Shown piece after piece: positions 29,820-41,212 of a stretch of DNA of 64,000 nt. The notes below the pieces were generated by a model. That model had not been told where the DNA came from. It did not search any database and was given only the letters and a program-made list of their open reading frames with translations. Within the stretch, counting starts at the first letter, position 1, and each line of letters opens with the position of its first letter. This DNA comes from Pelagomonas calceolata (Eukaryota; Sar; Pelagophyceae; Pelagomonadales; Pelagomonadaceae), in the NCBI GenBank assembly GCA_918797485.1, contig CAKKNE010000004.1:1302001-1366000 (forward strand), in the 5' to 3' direction. A program made the position numbers and the translations under genes.

Positions 29820-30063
29820 AATTAAGGTCCCGAGGCTCCCGCGCCGCGCGCCCTGCCCTGCTTTCTCAGCATCTGTTGAGCCGTGTTTGCAAAGCAGGCG
29901 TTTTAATAGTAATAGTGTGATGGTCATCGTCGGGCGGGCGCGGCGCGGTGATCGTGGCCGCCTCGCCTAAATAAGTCGCAGTTCCTGAGAGGTCGTACCT
30001 TGAGAGTTCTAGGAGAGGAAGAGGCGCTTTTTGTGTCCCAGCCACCACTAGGGCTGCCCACTA

Positions 30064-30204
30064 GATTTGCATTTGCAAACCAGCAGCGCCCAGAGCTCCG
30101 GCGCCGGGGCAGCTATCTATCCAGCGCTGCTGCCCGATCGATTTGCATTTGCAAAAGCCAGCGCCAGAGCAGGCATCAAAGCCAGCGCTGCTGCCCCATC
30201 GATT
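30064..30204 (+). repeat. Tandem duplication with octamer-like palindrome upstream of the ABC transporter
   Basis: GATTTGCATTTGCAAA occurs at 30064-30079 and 30140-30155, each followed by a CCAGCGCC(C)AGAGC-like segment; CCAGCGCTGCTGCCC(G/C)AT then occurs at 30121 and 30182. The palindrome contains ATTTGCAT. A duplicated regulatory unit is the simplest reading. Confidence 0.7.
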
Positions 30205-30238
30205 CCAGCACACTGTGAAAAACTCTTTGGGGCACGCG

Positions 30239-33200
30239 ATGCTCCGGCGGCTCGCAATAGGCCTGGCCGCCGCCGGGGCGCTGCCCGAGCCGCCCTTCGT
30301 CTGCGACAACACGCAGTGCCGGGTCAAACCGCGAAACGCGAGTGCGGCGCCGATCTGCGCCGCGGGCTACTACACGTGCGCCAGCTGCTGCGACGAGGAC
30401 GCGGACTGCAACTGCGACGGCCACGGCGGCGACGCCTACGACCACGCCTGGCGCACGCCCAAGTGCCCCGAAGGCTACTACGAGTGCGGCGATTGCTGCG
30501 ACCGCGACGCGGACTGCGCCTGCGACGACCAGTGCGAACGCTTTCGAGCCCCGTCGTGCTTTCGTCGGGAACGTTGGAAAGGCGAGCGACAGTACCGACC
30601 GTGCAATTCAGATTTGCCTGCGAACGTGGACTGCAGCCTCGCGTACCACGAGAACGCGTCCAAGCCCCACGGTTGGTGCCCCGTCGGCTACCACGACTGC
30701 GGCCAGCACGACTGCTGCGACTGGAACAGCGACTGCGCGTGCGACGGCGCGTGGCGGACGGGCAACCTCGACGAGCACTGCGACGTCGGGCCGACGGGCC
30801 ACGACGGCGCGCTCTGGGGCTTCGAGTGCAGCGTGCACAAGGGCCTCGACGACCCGCCGGCCTCGGGCCTCAAAGGTTTGGGGGCCACCGAGGCCGGCGC
30901 CTGCTGCGCGGGGCCGAACGAGACCGCCGCGTGCGCGGACGGGTACACGGTCGTGGCGGGCGACGCGCCCTGCGTGTTCACGTGCTGCGAGGGCGCCGTC
31001 GACAACCTGACGACGGCCGCGGACGTGGACGCCGAAGGCTTCTGCTGGGAGGCCCATGCGAACGAGGGGCGGCGCCCGGTGGAGTGGGGCGACTGCTGCG
31101 AATCCGAGTGCGGACTCTTCGTCGCTGGGCCCCGGGGCCGCGGCTACGACGACGCGGTCGCCTACTGCTCACGCATAGGTGCCGAGATCGCGACCATCTA
31201 TAGCGCGACCGAAAACGAGCTGGCGCGCCACGCCTGCGGCGGCTCGTGCTGGATCGGCCTCGAAGAAGTCGGCGGCGACGCGTCGACGCCCAAGGCGAGC
31301 CAGACGTGGCGGTGGAGGGATGGATCGACGGCGAGTTACACGAACTGGGAGGATAGTTACACGAACTGGGAGGATTGGGAACCGAACAATTACGAGGGAA
31401 ACGACGAGAGGAACGCAATTATTCATGATGGCATGTGGTACGACGTGGCCGACGACCATCACATGAGGCCCCTCTGCCGCACCGGCGACGGCACCTCCGC
31501 GTGTCGGACGGTCTACCTTCCGGAAGGGCGGTCCCACGGGGAGTTTGCGGGGTTCCCTCCGCAGTACTGGGAGTATAACGGTATTGATGAAGTGCAGGAG
31601 TGGCGACGACGCGCGCGCGAGGAGTGGTTCCGCGAGGAGACCTGCCGGCCGAAAGCGGACGCGCCGGCGGCGTGCTTCGCGCCGCCGACGCGCCGCGCCG
31701 ACTGCGTCGACGGCGCGTGCCGCGCGCTCAAGCCCGGGGGCGCCGCCCTGGATCGTTTTGTCGATGATTACGGCGCGCTCGCGGTCACGGAGGACTGCCA
31801 CGGCATCACTTACGAATTTCAAGAATGGCGCTGGGGCTTAATTCGCCGCTTTGGGCCGCAGTCCCGGCACTGCGCCGACAACCACACGCTGGCGGGCGTG
31901 GATTACGTCGACGGCGTCGGCACCTGCTGCACGAACAGGAGTTCCGACGACGCGAAGTGCGTCGCGCCCGCGCCGGAATGCTTCCACCGCAGCGGTCCTC
32001 GGCGCTGCGATATCCTCCTGAAGTATTTTGGCAGCATGGACTACGACGGCGAGCACGCCCGCACCCCCCCCTGCGACTTTAGGGGAGAGCCCTACGCCTG
32101 CGACGACCTGCGGTGCGACCCGGCGTCCGGCGCGCTCTACTACGTCCGCGAGGATTCGTGGCGCTGGTGGGGCCGCCTCTGGAGCTGGAACATTAAGAGA
32201 ATCCTCGGCGACCACGCCTGCATGCGTAACTGGTGGCGGGCCGACCTGCGGAGGAACGACCCCTGGCCGGCCTCGCGGAAGAACCGGCGCATGGGCGAGC
32301 GCCAGCGCATCCAGGCCTGCGGCGTGGTCACCGAAGACGGCGACTTCTTCCACGCGCAGCTCGCGGGGGGGAGGGGCTGGGACGAGGCGTGGCTGTACAG
32401 GACCGGCTACGCCAACCACGAGCCGCACCGGGGCCACCCGTGGGACAACTTCTGGGCCTCGACGCGCGCGCCCCGCCGCTGGCGGGGCCTGGACGCGGCG
32501 CCGGCGACCGCGCCGGCCGACGCGTGCGCGCGGGCCGCGGCGCGCGAGTTCCACGGCGGCTGCCTCGGGACCTGCGGGAAGACGTGCGCCGAGCTCGGCC
32601 ACGACCCCGTCCTCTTCGAGAAGCTCAGGGCCGCCGTGAAGAAGTGGCCCGACAAGGGCGGCGGCGACGCGATTCCGGACGCCTGCGGCTTCGCGTCGCA
32701 GCCGGGCGTGGCGGAGATTTGGTATTGGTGGAGTTGGCACCGTATACTCTACAACCCCCACATCGTAACTTGGATCACGGCCAGACAGATCGTCGCGTGG
32801 CTGGGCCTCGGCCTCATCTACGTCGTCGGCGTCGCGGCGGCGTGCTGCGCCTCGCAGCCGGCGTGCCTTGGATACGCGCACCTCCAACGCCTACGGAACT
32901 GGGTCAATCGGCGGATAGAGGACGGGGGCGCGGCCCGCTACTGCTACTTCATCTGCTGCGGCGGCTGGCTCCTCGAGCTGGTCGCGCGCCTGGTGGCGCT
33001 GCTCTTCGCGGGCCTGGAGTTCTGTCGGCTGCTCCTTCGACCGGGCGAGGCGCGCGCGCGCTACGAGAAGTTCCGCGAGCGGCGCCCCTGGTTCAGGCGC
33101 TACGTCGCGCCGTGCCTGGATAAGCTCTCGGCCGGCGTCGCGTCATTTAGGAAGAAGCGGGCCGTCGCCGCGCTTCTGGCAAAGCTGTCCGTCGCCGCGC

Positions 33201-36200
33201 CGCTCGCGTGGAAGGGCCTGAAGAAGGCGTGGAAGGGCCTGAAGAAGGGGACGGCCCGCCTCGGCCGCTGCCTCTACTGTTGCTGCTGCGGCGACTTTTG
33301 GCGTCGACTCCTGGTCAAGCGGCCACCCGCGGCCGTCTACACCGCGGAGGACGGGACGGAGCAGACGGTCCCCTGGGTCGTGGCGCCGGGCCCGCCGGGC
33401 ACGATCGTGACCCGCCCCGACGGCATCAAGGTCAAGGTGCCGGAGGGCGTCCAAAGGGGCCAGCTCTTCTCGCTCGCGGAGGCGGCGCCCGCGGGCGACG
33501 ACGGCGCCGCGCCGAAACACGCCGCCGAGCCGCCGTCGCTCACGGAACGCACCGCGCTCCTCGTGCGCAAGGCGTGGATTATAAAAAAGCGCACGACGGG
33601 CGCCCTGGCCAAGCAAGTATTCGTCCCGCTCCTCGGCGTCGGCGTCCTGTGGTTACTGTACGACACCAGGGAACGAAATCGAAAAGAGCGGAGCACCAAA
33701 GCGAGCGCAGGCTTCGACACGATCCACGGCGACCTCGAGCTCGTCGTGTTCCAGTTCTTCTTCTTCCCGTGGGTCCAGGTCGTCGCCTCGGCGCTGGTGG
33801 GGGACGTTGCGCAAGGCACGCGCGAGGCGACGCGCGCGGCGGGCGGCGCCGACGCGGCCTACTGGCTCGCATCCTTTTTGGTCGAGGGCGTCGCCGTCGG
33901 CGGCGGCGTCGCCGTCGCGATCGCCGCGGGCGCCGCGCCGGGCCTCTTCCGGCGCGCCGGCAAGAGTTTCGAGGTCGCCGCGTTCTTCGAGCTCTTCGCC
34001 CTCCACTGGCTCTTTCTGCTAGCGCTCGTCCTCCAGACCTTTGTGGTGGTCACGTGCCTCCTTCGATCGCAGATCGCCGCGGCGGGGCTCCCGCCCCTGT
34101 TGCACGCGGCCCTGCACGGGTTCTACTTGCTCTGGAACCCGCTCCGGGCCTGGAACCGTCACCGTGGCGGCCGGCTCCGAACGCACTGGACCCTGACGAA
34201 TCGGCCGCGCGCGCACTTCGTCGGCGCGGCTTTCCTGCCGCAGTTCGCGTACGATTTGTTGGTGGACTCGTTCAGCCCGACGGGAAAGCGAGCGGGCTGG
34301 CGGTGCCGGCTCGTCGCCGACGGTTTTGTGGGGGAGCGCTACCCGTGCGGGAAGTGTAGAAAAGAGTGCTGGGAAAAGGCCCCAGGGCCGCGGCTCGGGG
34401 ATTTCGAGCAGTATCTGCAGAGCCGGTCGCTGACGGCGGCGCCCTGCGCCGACGAGCACCTCATGTGCGAGGACGTCTGGCCCTTCTGGTACGAGAAGAC
34501 TGAGGATCGGGGCTGGCGGCCCGAGTCCTCGTGGACGGCCGGGGTCTACTGCATGTTGATGGTGTCCGTGGTGTTTTGGGCGGCGGTCCTGTGGTACGTG
34601 ATCCAGGTCTCCACGTCGGCGGCGCGAGGCAAGGGCAAGGACCTGCTCTTTTGCATCCGGAAGGCGTACTGGCGACCGCCACCGCCGGACGAGGTCGTAG
34701 AGAAGGCGCCGCTCGTGGACCACGACGAGTGGTTCGAGAACGATGAAAGCGCCGACGCGCCGGTCCAGGTAAGAGGCCTCCGGAAGGTCTTCGGGAAGAA
34801 GGTCGCCGTATCCGACGCGACGTTCGCGATTCGCGACTCGGAGATCTTCTGCCTGCTGGGTCACAACGGCGCGGGCAAGACGACCACCATGTCGATGATG
34901 ACTGGAGCGATGGCTCCCGACGGCGGCAGCGCAAATTTCTTCGGGATACGAACGCTTGGCCCCTTAGCTGAAGCGGACGGCCTCGACCGGCTCCGCCAGC
35001 TCCTCGGCTTCTGCCCGCAGCACGACGCGATGTTCCCTCAGCTCACGCTCCGGGAGCACCTCATTTTCTACTCACGGCTCAAGGGCGTCGAGGAAGCTAG
35101 AGCGGAGAACGAGGCGTCTGGCCTGCTGCAGCTCTTCCGCCTCACGGAAATGGCCGAGGGGTTTCCGCTCAAGCTCTCGGGCGGCCAGAAGCGCAAGGTG
35201 ATGATGGCCGCGGCGCTGACCGGCGGGTCCAGGCTCGTGGTCCTCGACGAGCCGACGGCGGGGATGGACCCCGTGGCGCGGCGCGAGGTCTGGACCCTGC
35301 TGCGGGACGTCCGCGTCGACCGGTCGGTACTCCTCACGACGCACCACATGGAGGAGGCCGAAGCATTGGCGGACCGGGTGGCGATCATGGCGGCCGGGAG
35401 CGTGACGTGCTGCGGCACTATATCTTTCCTGAAGCGGCACTTCGGCGGGGGTGACGACGCAGAGGTCGCCGCTCGCCGCAAGGCGGCGGAGGAGGAGGCG
35501 AGGCGGAAGGAGGCGGAGGCCAAAGCGTTAGCGGAACGCATGGCCGCGGCCGGGGCCGAGGAGCGGGAACGATTAGCCGCGGAGAAGGCTCGTCTGGAGC
35601 GGGAGGCGGCCGAGGCTCGAGCCAAGGCCGAGGGCGGCGCGGACACGTCGACCGGCGGCCTTCATGTGGCGGTGACGACGGCTGTCGCGGCGCGCGATCG
35701 ACTCAAAGCGATTTTTGCGCAGCACGTGCCCGGAGCCAAGCTGGCGGCGGCCTCGAAGCTCGAGGAGGACCTCCGCCGGGCGACCGAAAAGGACGCCGCG
35801 AACCCGCTCCTCGGGTCGACGCCGAAGAGCTTTTCGTCATCATTTAAGAGTCCTCTCCTGAACGCGACCCGGGGCGCGAGCTTCTCCGCGTCGCGGAACT
35901 GGGCGGACGCCGAGGCCCCCCTCCTCGAGGACTCCGCGCGCGACGTCACGACGACGTACACCATTCACGCATCCAGGGCACGCGTCGCAGCTCTCTTCGA
36001 GGGGCTGGAGGCCGAGGCCGACGGCTTGGGCCTCGTCGACGTTTCGGTGACGGCGACGTCGCTCGAGGACGTGTTCATAGCCGTCGGCGAGCAGGTCGAG
36101 GGCGCTGCGGCGCCCGTGGAGGCAGAGACGTTGGTTGGCGGGGCCTTGCTGCCGTCGGCGCCGGGCGAGCCGGTGCCGGCGGGGAGGCTCGTCGCGGCCG

Positions 36201-39200
36201 TGGTCCAGTTTCGGCTCCCAGCAGTGCAGATAGATCAAAGTGACCTCGACTCACCTCTTGCTTTCCACACAGGCTCCAACAAATAAGAGACGACCTCGTG
36301 TGGATCAAAAAGTTCGTCCTCGGCGGCGCGGCGCTGCCGGGCGGGCTCAAGCAAGCGGTGGCGCGGGCGCGCGCGAGCAAAGACCACACGACCTTCACGG
36401 TACCCACGAAATTCGCCGTCCTGGTCGCGGCGCTGGCCGGGGCGCCGACCCTCGGCGTGGCCGTGGGCGTGCAGGGAGGCGGCTGGCTCGGCCTGGGTTT
36501 GTGGTTCGCGACCTCCGTCGCTTTTTCAGCTGTCGTTTTTTTGTTGGCGGCACTGGAATGCGGCGTGCGATACTACTGTTTCAAAAGTTCGGTGTCGGCG
36601 CCATGCGCGGTCGCCGGCGGTGTCGTAGGCGCCTTCGTGGGCATGATATGTGTCCTCGTGGGGTGGGAGGCCGTGGCGGGGCCGCTGACGTCGATGGTGG
36701 CCACGGCGATCGCCGTAGGCCTCGAGGCCGGGCTCCGGCCGTACTTTGGGTCTCCAACATCGGTCTTTGGTGCGATCGTGGGTATGGTAGCGGGGCTGAG
36801 TGCGGGGTGGGGTGTGGGCTGGCAAGTGTGCAAGGCGGCGTTGCGGAGATGGAAACCGCCGGGCCGCCGCGCGCGGGCGCGGACCGAAGGCGGCGTCGCC
36901 GGATTCTTTGTTGGCCTCGTCGTGGAAGTTTTGGGCTCCGTCTTCGCCTCGGCGTTTTGTTCCGCCGGGATACATGGATCGATCCTGGTGCTCCTCCAAG
37001 TGGCGGCGGCGGCAATGCCGCTGGTCGTGCGCGCGCAAATGCCCGGCAAAGGAAAGCGGGCGTTCGGTTTCAAAAGTAGATACGCGGAGTACTACAACAC
37101 CCTCGTCGCGGGGGTCCTGGTGGGCGCCTATTTTCTTGTGGCGGGCTTCGTGGTGGAGCCATACGTCCGCGAGCGCGCCAGAGGTCTGCGGAATCTGTTG
37201 GCCGTCTCGGGCCTCGACACTTTGACGTACTGGCTGGGAAACTGGCTCAGCGACGCGCTGGTACTCGTCGGCGGTGCCGTCTGCGTTGTTTTCATGTTAG
37301 CGGCGACGCGCATGGCCTACCGCAAACGGTTGTGCAGCAGCGCGCCGACTTACGCGCAGCTCCACGCTGCCGCTCGGAAGGGGGATCTCGACCTCGGGCC
37401 CTACAACGCGACCACCACGTCGCTAGCAACCGCCTTCCACGACCGGTACCCGGGGGGCTTTGAAGAAGACCAGAACGGTATTTGGAGCTCCGAGTCCTAC
37501 GATACCATCAAGCAGTGGTACTGCGGCAGCGTCTGGGACCGCAGCATCGGGGCCGGGGCCTGGCAGAACGCTACCAAGTACGTCGTACGCCGCTGGATGG
37601 AACGCTGGCCGTGGTTGTGGATTTTACTGCCGCTGTGTAGCGCGGGGATCGTGAGCTTCTCGCACTTCGCGACGACGACGTTCGACTCGCCGCTCATCGC
37701 GGTCGCGTCGACGCCCATTTTCATCGGTCTCCTGGGCGGGGCGGCACCGGCCGGGCTCGCAGGACTTTGGTGGGTCGCCACCACCAAACCCGACCAGCTC
37801 CTATACCAGGAATTCTTCTGTAAGATAGGGTGGCTCGCGTCAATCGCAACGCCGTTCGGCAACCTGGCGATCCAGGTCTGCAAGGTGGCCTTCCACCCGC
37901 AGCTGAAGCGCGGGGGATTTCTCGAGGCGTCGGGACCCGGACCTTTATCGAGGCAGCCCGCGGACCCGCCTTTACCAAGCGGCGGGGCGGCAGTTTTCTT
38001 CGCCCTTTTCCACATCATACTTTATGAAGGAATAGTCGTCTTTAAAGATCGACGGGCCCTGCGCCCGCTCGCCTGGGTGAAGACGCGGGTCTCCAAGGTG
38101 CGCGCGAACGCGATGCCCGACGACGTCGCCGCGGAGCGCGCGCGCGTCGCGGCACTCACCGGCGCGGGCGACGCCGCGAGCGCGGGCGACGCCCTGTCGA
38201 CGAACGAAGACGACTTCCAGATTGTGGTAGACGAGCCGGAGGAGGAAGCGCCGCCGTCGCGGCCGCCGCCGACGAGCCTTTCCACCGCCGTGCGCGACAC
38301 CGTCGCCATGCTGCGGAACGTGCCGCCGGGCGACGACCCGTACCCGCCGTCACTATCTCTAAACGCCGCACCGGCCGACCGCGACGGCCTCGTCGTCTCG
38401 GACCTGCGGAAGATCTACCCGCCGCGGTTCTTCGGCGGTGCGGCCGTCGAGTCCGTCCAGTGCGCGGCCTTCGGCGTCCCGACGGGCCAGGTCTTTGGTT
38501 TACTAGGCGCGAACGGCGCCGGCAAGACAACGACCGTGTCGATGGTCTGCCGCGCCGTCGAGCCGACGTCCGGGGACGCCAAGGTCGCGGGGAAGAGCGT
38601 GCTGGCCGACCGCCTGCGTGAAAAATCAGCACGTGAGTGAGGTTCTTCCACGCCATCGAGCAGACGCAATCACAGGGACAACGGCGCGTCGATGGCGGGG
38701 CGCCGTGAAATTTGATTACCACACAGGCCGACTTCGAGGACGCGGCGAAGGCGCTCGGCGTCGTCAACCAGAAGAACGTCCTCTGGGACCACCTGAGCTG
38801 TCGAGACCTGTGTGGAAATCAACCAGTGCGCCGGGTGCACCCAACAATTATTCACTAAGTCATTTCTCGGCAATGACGCGGCCGTCCTGGCTCGGTCGAG
38901 CGGTGAGGAACCGGCATCGCCACGCCATCGAGCAGGCGCCGCGTCGATGGCGTGGAGGTCGACGCGGCGATTCATTAGAACGCGCCGTAAAATTTTGATT
39001 TTCACACAGGTCGAGACCATCTCTGTCTCTTCGCGCGGCTCCGGGGCGTCGACATCGAAGGAGACGCGCGCCACGCCGCGGAGCAAGCGCTCGCCGTCGT
39101 CGGTCTGTCCGACCACGCCGACAAAGCGGCGGGCCGCCTGTCGGGGGGCATGAAGCGCAAGCTGGCCGTCGCGGTGGCGCTGGTCGGCGGCCCCTCGGTG

Positions 39201-40295
39201 GTGTTGCTGGACGAGCCGTCGTCGGGCCTGGATCCAGGAGCGCAAAGGAATCTCTGGGACCTCATCAAGGTCACGATGAAGGGCCGCGCCGTCGTCCTGA
39301 CGACGCACTCGATGGGCGAGGCCGATCTCCTCTGCGACCGCGTCGGCATCATGGTCAAGGGCACCATGCGCTGCATCGGGACGCCGCAGGAGCTCAAGGA
39401 GCGCTACGCGGCGGGCTACGAGATCTCGTGCCGCCTGGAAACGCGGGACGACGCGCACGTCGCGGACCTCGTGGCGTTCGCGCGCGAGGCCTTTTCGTCG
39501 CCGGACGTCGACGTCGCCGCCGCGGACGCGGACATTGCGACGCTCGAGCTCGCGGGCGTCGACCCGCGGCGGACGCCGGCGCTCGCGTTCCGCGCCTTCG
39601 ACGACGACGCGTGCGCGCGGCTCGGCGTGACGGACTTTTCGCTCTCGCGCGCGACGATGGAGAAGGTGTTTCTGCGCATCGCCGGCGGCGAGGAGGGTCT
39701 GGCGCAGTCGCGGCTCGGCCGGGAGATCGCCGAGATGCTCCAGGCCGAGGCCGACGACGACGCGCAGAGGGAACTCGATAAGGTGGTCTTCTCCGAGGCG
39801 ACGTGCTGCGGCTGCACGCGGTTCGCGTGGCTGCACCTGGGCCTCTACGCCTTATTTTGGCATGGGATCCTTTCTTTCTTCTGGTGGATGGGCGCCTATG
39901 CCCAGGATCGCTTCGAATGGTGCCTCTGGAGTCACAACCGTTCGAAGGGGTCCTTGAAGAGATGCGCCAGGCGGGAGTTCTGGATCAAGGCCGGCACGAT
40001 GTTCTACTCTGTGTGGAAATCAACCGGTGCGTCGGGTTCTCGGCGACGACGCGGCCATCCTGGCTCGGTCGAGCGGCGAGGAACCGGCATTGCCACGCCA
40101 TCGAGCAGGCGTCGCGTCGATGACTCGATGGCGACGCACGCGCCGTAAATTTGATTTCCACACAGGTTCTACTACGCGCCGTTGGGCATAATCGTGGTGG
40201 GTTCCTTGCTCTCCATCACGTGGTGCCTCTGCGCCCCGTGCGCGCTGTGGTGCCTGCGGGCGCCGAGCCGCACCGGCGCGATCGCGCCCGCGTAG
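30239..40295 (+). CDS. ABCA-type full ABC transporter with C-type lectin domain in the ectodomain
   Basis: Five exons: 30239-36213, 36273-38604, 38727-38799, 39010-40000, 40166-40295; 3166 residues, well above the usual 1700-2400 of ABCA proteins. Signal peptide from ATG 30239; Cys-rich repeats (CASCCDEDADCNCD, CGDCCDRDADCACD); a C-type lectin-like domain about 297-417 with WIGLEEV, sugar/calcium motif EPN and WYDVADDHHMRPLC; more Cys-rich ectodomain; membrane spans near 860-1000 and 1130-1300; NBD1 from about 1510 (Walker A GHNGAGKTT, LSGGQKRK, DEPTAGMD, TTHHMEEAEAL); an Ala/Glu-rich coiled coil; second membrane domain; NBD2 from about 2700 (GANGAGKTT, LSGGMKRK, DEPSSGLD). ABCA proteins move lipids; the lectin domain suggests glycan contact outside. 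Introners interrupt the NBD1-TMD2 link and NBD2 (two), with one more before the last exon. Every join preserves frame. Confidence 0.85.
31334..31375 (+). repeat. Perfect 21-nt tandem duplication inside the lectin domain
   Basis: The unit AGTTACACGAACTGGGAGGA+T at 31334-31354 is repeated exactly at 31355-31375, adding seven codons (SYTNWED) just before the EPN sugar-binding motif. Identity at all 21 positions suggests a recent slippage event. Confidence 0.9.
36214..36272 (+). mobile_element. Shrunken introner, GC-AG intron 1 of the ABC transporter
   Basis: 59 nt, phase 2, GC donor. Ends in CTTTCCACACAG; the left end CAGTGCAGATAGATCAAAG is a worn form of the family end. Target copies GCTCCCAG / GCTCCAAC match 6 of 8. 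Splicing joins VVQFRL to QQIRDDLVWIKKF and removes an in-frame stop just after the acceptor. Confidence 0.75.
38605..38726 (+). mobile_element. Introner, GC-AG intron 2 of the ABC transporter
   Basis: 122 nt, phase 0. Left end CTGCGTGAAAAATCA, right end TTGATTACCACACAG; target copies GCCGACCG / GCCGACTT (6 of 8), the left copy giving a GC donor. The join restores GKSVLADFEDAAKALGVV between Walker A and the Q-loop. Other GT donors here leave the wrong frame. Confidence 0.8.
38800..39009 (+). mobile_element. Introner, long form, intron 3 of the ABC transporter
   Basis: 210 nt, phase 1, GT..AG. Ends CTGTGTGGAAATC and GATTTTCACACAG; perfect 8-bp target duplication GTCGAGAC (38800-38807, 39010-39017). 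The donor GT is the first two bases of the left target copy. Splicing restores DHLSCRDHLCLFARLRGV. Confidence 0.95.
40001..40165 (+). mobile_element. Introner, intron 4 of the ABC transporter
   Basis: 165 nt, phase 2, GT..AG. Ends CTGTGTGGAAATCAACC and AAATTTGATTTCCACACAG; perfect target duplication GTTCTACT (40001-40008, 40166-40173). Splicing gives GTMFYYAPLGIIVVG, the last membrane segment. Confidence 0.95.
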
Positions 40296-40415
40296 TAGCT
40301 TCGCCTCCCCCCGCCGCCGCGGCCCCTGTAGTGTCCCGGATAAGTGTTCCGTCGTCTCTAGTCTTCTGATTCAAATGTCTGTTACCCGGTACAAAACGTT
40401 GTCGCCGCGCGAAAT

Positions 40416-40907
40416 CTAGATCTGGCCCGTGAGGCGCTTGTACCGGAGCTTGGCGCCGCCGGTCAAGTAGGCCTCGCGGCCCTGCTCGATCTGGGTGCGC
40501 TCCAACTTCGTGAGACCGTCGTCGTAGACGTCGCCCTGGCCGTAGTTGCCCTTGTCCGGGCGCGCCTTGGCGAGGAACTCGTCGCTCCACTGCCACTTTT
40601 CGAGGCGCTCGGCGCGGCGCTCGGCGAGGATGTCCGGGCGGCCGAACGCGAAAGCGAAGCGCGCCGGCGTGGGGATCAATTGGGCCTCGGCCTCCGCCTT
40701 TTTGGCCTCAGCGCGAGCGGCTCGTTCTTGGAGGCGTCCGGGGTCGCCGAACGCCGTCGTGAAGATCTTGGGCACCTGGATGTTTGTGACGGTCTGACCG
40801 CCCTGTGCCACCTGGTTCCCGCCGCCGCGCGCCGGCGCCGGCGCGGCGGACTTGCCGAAGCCCCCGAAGGCGGTCGCGCCGACGGCGAGAGCGAGGATGA
40901 GCTTCAT
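40416..40907 (-). CDS. Small protein with plastid-type bipartite presequence
   Basis: 163 residues of unknown function. The N-terminus MKLILALAVGATAFGGFG is a signal peptide whose cleavage site would leave Phe at +1 (ATA-F), the ASAFAP-type mark of proteins imported into the complex plastids of stramenopile algae. The body has a charged helical part (RLQERAARAEAKKAEAEAQL) and FAFAFGRPDILAERRAERLE. It might be a lumenal or stromal photosynthesis-associated protein; this is inference from the presequence alone. Convergent with the ABC gene, 120 nt between stops. Confidence 0.75.
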   Translation of the reverse strand: MKLILALAVGATAFGGFGKSAAPAPARGGGNQVAQGGQTVTNIQVPKIFTTAFGDPGRLQERAARAEAKKAEAEAQLIPTPARFAFAFGRPDILAERRAERLEKWQWSDEFLAKARPDKGNYGQGDVYDDGLTKLERTQIEQGREAYLTGGAKLRYKRLTGQI

Positions 40908-41212
40908 CTTGTTAACCTGCGCAACGGCGATCCGTTCGATGTGACGTCGCGAGCGCCCACGAAAGCCAGGCTGACTCTGTCAGCAGTGAGTGGGGGCAGC
41001 TTCGCGCCGCGTGCCGCTGCCCCTGCAGATAAGAACAGGAGCGCGCGTCGCACCATGCTGCAAAATGGCTGGCAATCCGCATCTTTCTTACCTTGTGTTG
41101 CAGTTTTTGCAAGACTTCGTCAGCCTGAGTCTGGTCCCGCGAGCTCTGAGCGAAATCGCGACCCGAGCGAACTGCGATGACAGGTAACCAGACATTAACG
41201 ATACTAGAATCC
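40908..41212. other. Intergenic region
   Basis: 305 nt upstream of the plastid-type gene and downstream of the FkbM gene. Contains a GTGGGGGCAGCTT box near 40990. No feature beyond that is supported. Confidence 0.5.

Larger units (their letters stand above)
29666..30238. other. Divergent intergenic region with CTAG motif and tandem octamer repeat
   Basis: 573 nt upstream of the ABC transporter. Contains the plus-oriented CTAG motif (29795-29819) and two tandem copies of a roughly 60-75 nt unit. No coding sequence is supported. Confidence 0.6.

Noticed and set aside
30067-31203. 378-residue frame at the 5' end of the ABC gene
   Set aside because: Out-of-frame shadow of Cys-rich coding DNA; almost only Arg, Leu and Gly.
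38618-38726. Canonical GT donor for ABC intron 2 at 38618 or 38633
   Set aside because: Both leave phase 1 and shift the downstream frame away from the NBD2 sequence; the GC donor at the target copy keeps it.
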